Positions 59,020 through 64,000 of a DNA stretch of 64,000 nt are shown here, piece by piece (positions within the stretch are counted from its first letter, which is position 1; each line of letters starts with the position of its first letter). The stretch is taken from positions 130,184,714 through 130,248,713 of the forward strand of contig CM057460.1 of assembly GCA_030035585.1 (NCBI GenBank). The letters run 5' to 3'. The position numbers and the translations under genes are program-made. Source of the stretch: Dugong dugon. Its lineage: Eukaryota; Chordata; Mammalia; Sirenia; Dugongidae. A model generated the notes under the pieces. The model saw nothing but the letters and a program-made list of their open reading frames with translations. It was not told where the DNA came from and did not search any database.

Positions 59020-59365
59020 TCTTTTATACTCGTTTAATTTCTTTTTTTCTCGTGTATAAAATGAGGCCAAAAATAGTGCTTACCTCATAGTAGGGCTGTT
59101 AAAAGAAAAGCTAAGCTCTGAGTTCATTGTGATTTATTTTCAAAAAATCAGTCTTTGAAAACCCAATCGAACACAGTTTTACTCTGACACACGTTGGGGA
59201 TGCCATGAATTGGAGATGACTTGACAGCAACTGGTTAAGTTCATTGCTTAGTAATTGTAAAGCTCTTAAAAATGCAAACCCTTATAAAATTAAGGGTATA
59301 CTCATTCTAATGACTGGCACATAGAAAGTGCTTGGTAAATACTGGTTGAATGGATGAATAGCAGA
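59020..59365 (+). repeat. MIR SINE split by a SINE fragment
   Basis: MIR body 59020-59135 (TGTATAAAATGAGGCCAAAA, 'TACCTCATAGTAGGGCTGTT') and MIR tail 59295-59365 (ATGACTGGCACATAGAAAGT) flank an AfroSINE-tail-like piece at 59145-59245 (GATGACTTGACAGCAACTGG). Confidence 0.7.
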
Positions 59366-61210
59366 TAAAGAAGTCTTACTGCAATATAAATTATAATCAC
59401 TGTATTTTAAAATAGCTTTAATAATTTAGTTTTGATCCAGATAAGATACTTTTATTAAAGTTTCTTTAAGTTTTTTCAAAGTTAGTTGTTTATGCATTTT
59501 TACCATTAGTATCATGTAAGTAACTAGGGGAGACTTCAGATACACTAAGCAAAAATTCATTTTTTTTTCCCTTATTTACTGGAATGCTCCCCTCATTTCT
59601 AACATTTTCCTTGTTAATTTCCTGCTGTTTTTAGATTGAAAGTATGTGAGCAACCTGGTCTTGATATGTTGACAACTTTTGTTTTTTTATGATAGATTTT
59701 TTTTCTTTTCATTTTTTAGCTTATCCATCCTTAGTGTTTGAAATTGTGATTTGAATGAAATAGAAAGGAAGGTAATTTCCAAGAGATAAAAAGATGCTAG
59801 TATTTATGACTTCCTGACTCTGATTTGGAATTTAAACACCTTTGCCGTAGGTGAGAAAGCAAACGTTATTGCTCCAGGCTCCTTTTAGAATTATACAACC
59901 CGGTGTTCCCAAGTTCCCAACCGAGAGGACCCAGATTAGAAGCCAAAAGACTGCAGCTCTTTGGGTGTTGGTAGAGAAAAGGGAGATGAATAAACATTCT
60001 CCTTCCTCAACTTTCTGTGATATTAAGCACCCTTCCATTTAACTTTTTGTTTTGGTCATTCATGGGAAGCCTTTATTGGTGGCTGTATGATTGCTACATT
60101 AGGCTGGAGGATGGGAAGAGTTTTTTTGGGGGAGGGGGGCGTGTGTCATGTGGGTCATTATGGGTGAAGAGAATATGTAACGGGAAAGTTTGATGCTGTT
60201 CATCTGAGTAAGAGATTTTTGTGGTGCCTGTAATGCGGTTTTAAGTACTAAATTAGACTACTAAAAAATCTTGGCCTATTTTAAAATACTGTTTTAAATG
60301 GTATTACAGTACCTTCAAGGTTATTGAAATTCTCAATATAATATTTTTAAAAAAGAGAATAAACACTAATTACAGCATATCAAACTTAAGTTATTTAACC
60401 AGGAAATATACTGGGAAGAAATTCTTTGGGAAGTATTTACCTGTTATAGTTGGTTAAAAGGTCAGTGAAAACAGAAAATCTATATGTCTTGCAGAAATCA
60501 CAGAGGTTTCAAATTAGAATAATAACTGTAACAATCTTGTATATCTTTTGAAATTTAAAATATTTGAGAAGATTCTCTGCCAAAATTTAAAATTAAAATT
60601 TGTTTTGATTGTATGCTTGATACCAGTACATGTAGTCAGTTCTTCCTATGCATCTTTAGTTTTAAAGTTAATAAACCTAATATTAATATTATTATTACAT
60701 GTGTCTGATAGAAGGATATTCGTTTGTCGATTTAATTTCCATTGATTAGTAATAGATTATTTTGATTATAGATCTTATGACATGCAGCTGGTGTACAAAC
60801 TGTATTGTAACATATACATCTTAATTTTGAAGAGCAAGGAATATGACAGTTTATTTGATAAGCCATTGCTGTTCTTATTTTGATAACCTTTCACATTATA
60901 GTCAGGGCAACTTGAAATGTGTTTTGCGAATAATTTCAGAATAATCTATAAAATTGGTTTTAGATTTTGGTTTAGTAGTATTATGTATTGCATTTCATTT
61001 TAGGTTTATTTTTAAAACTAGCTAGCTAGATTACTTTTATTTAAGAATCTAGTGGAAAATGGATTATTTTATTTTAAAATCATGCATTGCTGATTTTAAG
61101 TTAAAGACTGTTCTTCCTGTTTTTGGGAGTGTACTTATCCATGCTTATTACCTTACATGGTGTAAGCTCTAGAGGCTGAACTAATTTTAATCATCTGTTG
61201 GTAATATCTA

Positions 61211-61373
61211 GGGAGCCCTGGTGGCGTTGTGGTTAAAAGCTCAGCTGCTAACCAAAAGGTTGGCAGTTCAGATCAACCAGCTGCCCCTTGGAAACCCTAT
61301 GGGGCAGTTCTGCTCTGTCCTGTAGGGTCGCTGTGAGTCAGAACTGACTCAACTACACCTAATAATAGCAACA
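61211..61373 (+). mobile_element. AfroSINE, forward
   Basis: GGGAGCCCTGGTGGCGTTGT head, GCAGTTCAGATCAACC (B-box-like), tail CTCAACTACACCTAATAATA. Perfect 14-bp duplication GTTGGTAATATCTA at 61197-61210 and 61374-61387. Confidence 0.95.
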
Positions 61374-61635
61374 GTTGGTAATATCTATAGAATTATGTCT
61401 ATGTCAGATTTTTGGATGGTAGCCAGTTTAGATTATCTGCACAGATCCATCCATTATTAGCAGAGACTCTGTATAAATTTATAGAGTCCAAAATGCAAAC
61501 CAAAACTTTCTTGAAGTAGGGAGAAAATGGGACCTGGAGACTTAATTTGTCTTTTTCTTATAGAAGTGATATCCACTTGGTGGACCTTGAACTTGAATTA
61601 CTTTCATAGCTAATAAATTGACTCCTCTGTTCTTA

Positions 61636-61916
61636 TCCCTGGTGGCACAGTGGTTAAGAGCTTGGCTCCTAACCAAAAGGTCAGCAGTTCGAATCCACCA
61701 GCCACTCTTTGGAAACCCTATGGGGCAGTTCTACTCTATCCTATAGGGTCACTATGATTTGGAACCCAGGTGGCATAGTAGTTAAGTGCTCTATTGCTGA
61801 CCAAAAGTTCAGTAGTTCTAATCTACCAGGTGCTCCTCGGAAACCCCATGTGACAGTTCTCCTCTGTCCTATAGGGTCACTATGAGTCAGAATCAACTTG
61901 ACGGCAATGAGTTTTA
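61636..61916 (+). mobile_element. Tandem AfroSINE pair
   Basis: First unit 61636-61756 (CCCTGGTGGCACAGTGGTTA to GGGTCACTATG) lacks its 3' tail; the second unit 61757-61916 (GAACCCAGGTGGCATAGTAG to 'CTTGACGGCAATGAGTTTTA') follows directly. Confidence 0.9.
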
Positions 61917-62122
61917 TTGTTAGCACAAATTTGTGAGTAGTTAGATTGAGGAGTTTATATCATGTCTGTGTTGCAGAATGATCACTAGCCCATATGGAAA
62001 TCAAACCCTAAACCTTGGCCTTATTAACTGTTGCTTAGCTTAGATGTTGTTACACATTTTAATTTTATAATTTAGATAATTTGGTATGAATTGACTTAGC
62101 AACTTTCTTTGTTGTTAGTATC

Positions 62123-64000
62123 TTTTTTTGAAATTTTTTTATTGTGCTTTAGGTAAAAGTTTACAGCTCAAGTTACTTTCTCATACAAAAATTGATACAC
62201 TTACTGTTTTGTGACATTAGATGCAGTTCCCACTATGTGACAGCATGCTCCCCCTTTCCACCTCGGGTTCCCTGTGTCCATTCAACCAGTTCCTGCCCTT
62301 CCTACCTTCTCATCCTGCCTCTGGACAGGAGCCGCCCATGTGGTCTCATGTGCCTGACTGAGCTAAGAAGCGTATGCCTCACGAGTATTATTTTTTGTTT
62401 TATAGTCCTGTCTAATGTTTGTCTGAAGAGTGGGCTTCAGGAATGGTTTTAGTTCTGGGTGAACAGAGCATCTAGGAGCCATAGTTTTGGGGTTTCCTTC
62501 AGTCTTTTTCAGACTGTTAAGTCTGGTCTTTTTATGTGAATTTAAGTTCTGCTCCACACTTTTCTCCTGCTCCCTCGGGGACTCTCTGTTGTGTTTACTG
62601 TCAGGGCGGTCATTGGTGGTAGCCGGGTACCATCTAGTTCTTCTGGTCTCAGGCTGGTGGAGTCTCAGGTTTATGTGGTCCTTTAGTCTCTTGGACTAAT
62701 AATTTTTCTTATGTATTTGGTGTTCTTCATTCTCCTTTGCTCCAAGTAGGATGGGACCAATTGATGCATCTTAGATGGCTGCTTGCAAGCTTTCTTAAGA
62801 TGCCATTCACCGGAGTGGGATGCAGAACATTTTCTAAATAAACTTCGTTATGTCAGTTGACCTAGATGTCCCCCAAAACTATGGTCCCCAGGCTCCAGCT
62901 GCAGCTGCTCCGTCCCTCAAAGTATTTGGATGTGTCCAGGAAACTTCTGTGCTTTTGCTTTGGTCCCGTTTTGCTTTGGTCCAGTTGTGCTGACTTCCCC
63001 TGTATTGTGTATTGTCCTTCCCTTCAACAGGTTGATCCTTGCCTACTATCTAGTTAGTGAATTCCCCACCCCCACCACCCTCATAACCATCAAAGAATGC
63101 TTTTTTCTGTGTTTAAACTTTTTCTTGAGTTCTTACAATAGTTGTCTCATACAGTATTTGTCCTTTTGTGACTAATTTCGTTCAGCACAGTGCCTCCAGA
63201 TTCATCCATGTTATGAGATATTTCACAGATTCATCACTGTTCTTTATTGTTGCATAGTATTCCTTTGTGTGTATGTACCATAATTTATCTGTTCGCCTGT
63301 TGATGGACACCTAGGTTCTTTCCATCTTTTTGCTGTTGTGAACAGTGCTGCAATGAACATGAGTGTGCATATGTCTATTCGTGTGACAGCTTTTATTTCT
63401 TTAGGATATATTCCTAGGTGTGGGATTGCTGGATCATATGGTACTTCTATTTCTAGCTTTCTAAGAAAGCACCAAATCATTTTCCAAAGTAGTTCTACCA
63501 TTTTACATTCTCACCAGCAGTGTATAAGAGTTCCAGTCTCTCTACAACCTCTCCAACATTTATTATTTAGTGTTTTTTGGATTAGTGTCAACCTTGTTGG
63601 GGTGAGATGCTATCTCATTGTAGTTTTGATTTGCATTTCTCTAATGGCTAATGATTGTGAGCATTTCCTCGTGTGTCTGTTAGTTGCTTGAATGTCTTCT
63701 TTGGTAAAGTGTCTATTAGTATCCTTTGCTCATTTTTCAATTGGGTTATTTGTCTTTTTGTTGAGATGTTGCAGAATCTTGTAGATTTTAGAGATTAAAC
63801 CCTTATTGGCTATGTTGTAGCCAAAAATTTTTTTCCCAGCTGTAGGTTCTCTTTTTACTATTTTGGTGAAGTCTTTTGATGAGCATAAGTGTTTGATTTT
63901 TAGGAGCTCCCAGTTATCTCCTTTTTCTTCTGTTGTCAGTATCTTTAAAATCTCTTGACCCTTTTTCTTTGCATCAGTCTGACCAGATCCCATATACTTG
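62123..64000 (-). mobile_element. L1 LINE 3' half, reverse, continues past window
   Basis: Minus strand: 3' end at left (complement of TTTTTATTGTGCTTTAGG, poly(A) as T run), a ~1-kb 3' UTR to about 63130, then ORF2 C-terminal sequence to the window edge. The piece 63993-63730 reads 'GDNWELLKIKHLCSSKDF' and 'IANKGLISKIYKILQHLNKK'; 63501-63244 reads 'PYDPAIPHLGIYPKEIKA' and 'PRCPSTGEQINYGTY'. Frameshifted between pieces. Same 3' end as the fragments at 11629 and 45064. Confidence 0.9.

Larger units (their letters stand above)
54704..64000 (+). other. DMXL1: DMXL1 intron 1 (5' part)
   Basis: Begins with the strong donor GTGAGTG (54704-54710) and extends past the window end; no acceptor followed by the next DMXL1 coding segment was recognised. 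The first ~1 kb (54860-55750) is unique. The rest contains SINEs, MIR and two reverse L1s. The stretches 57403-58000, 58228-58720 and 59365-61197 show nothing nameable. Confidence 0.8.

Noticed and set aside
61211..61280. tRNA gene candidate (A/B box-like sequence)
   Set aside because: The promoter-like boxes belong to the tRNA-derived head of an AfroSINE with tail and target duplication; no cloverleaf 3' half.

Overview
This is mammalian genomic DNA from an afrotherian, most likely a paenungulate and probably an elephant. The evidence is the repeat content: many AfroSINE copies (tRNA-derived head, then a 3' tail close to 'TCGACGGCA...TAACAACAAC'), several RTE/BovB-like LINEs of the afrotherian type, L1 elements, and class III and class I LTRs on a background of ancient L2, MIR and hAT remnants. 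I cannot separate elephant from manatee or hyrax by eye. No bacterial, plasmid, phage or CRISPR feature is present.

Only one host gene can be supported. A CpG island with a plausible promoter lies at about 53.75-54.86 kb, and an ATG at 54617 opens a 29-codon first coding exon ending in a strong splice donor. Its peptide (starting MNLHQVLTGAVNPGD) is the N terminus of DMXL1, the Rabconnectin-3-alpha-like WD-repeat protein linked to V-ATPase assembly. The gene reads rightward, and 54704-64000 is the start of its intron 1. Everything left of about 53.6 kb is upstream intergenic DNA.

Layout: 1-6.3 kb holds ancient L2/MIR, two LTRs and one AfroSINE. 6.3-10.4 kb is a reverse-strand RTE LINE carrying a second, forward RTE. 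10.7-12.2 kb is a run of L1 3' ends. 13.05-25.74 kb is a near full-length but dead L1 with a tandem-monomer 5' region, interrupted by an LTR-in-LTR nest, an L1 3' end and a 3.1-kb RTE. 25.9-33.4 kb is LTRs, MIRs, a small TA-flanked inverted-repeat element and RTE scraps in otherwise unremarkable sequence. 33.4-38.9 kb is an L1 fragment containing a probable 3' transduction, then a 4-kb RTE split by a hAT-like MITE and an L1 3' end. 39.1-41.3 kb has two LTRs, one with a nested LTR. 42-47 kb is mostly unique. 47.6-51.3 kb has three independent solo LTRs of one family, one with an expanded minisatellite. 51.6-53.2 kb holds MIR, SINE and hAT remnants. 53.7-64 kb is the DMXL1 promoter, exon 1 and intron 1, with seven AfroSINE loci (eight SINE units) and two reverse-strand L1 elements.

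The parts act together only as transposon ecology. RTE LINEs, AfroSINEs and a short RTE-derived element share 3' tails and 5' segments, as expected for an autonomous LINE and its parasites. None of the LINE ORFs is intact. I found no evidence of a new multi-gene biological system; the unusual items are structural and are listed as findings.
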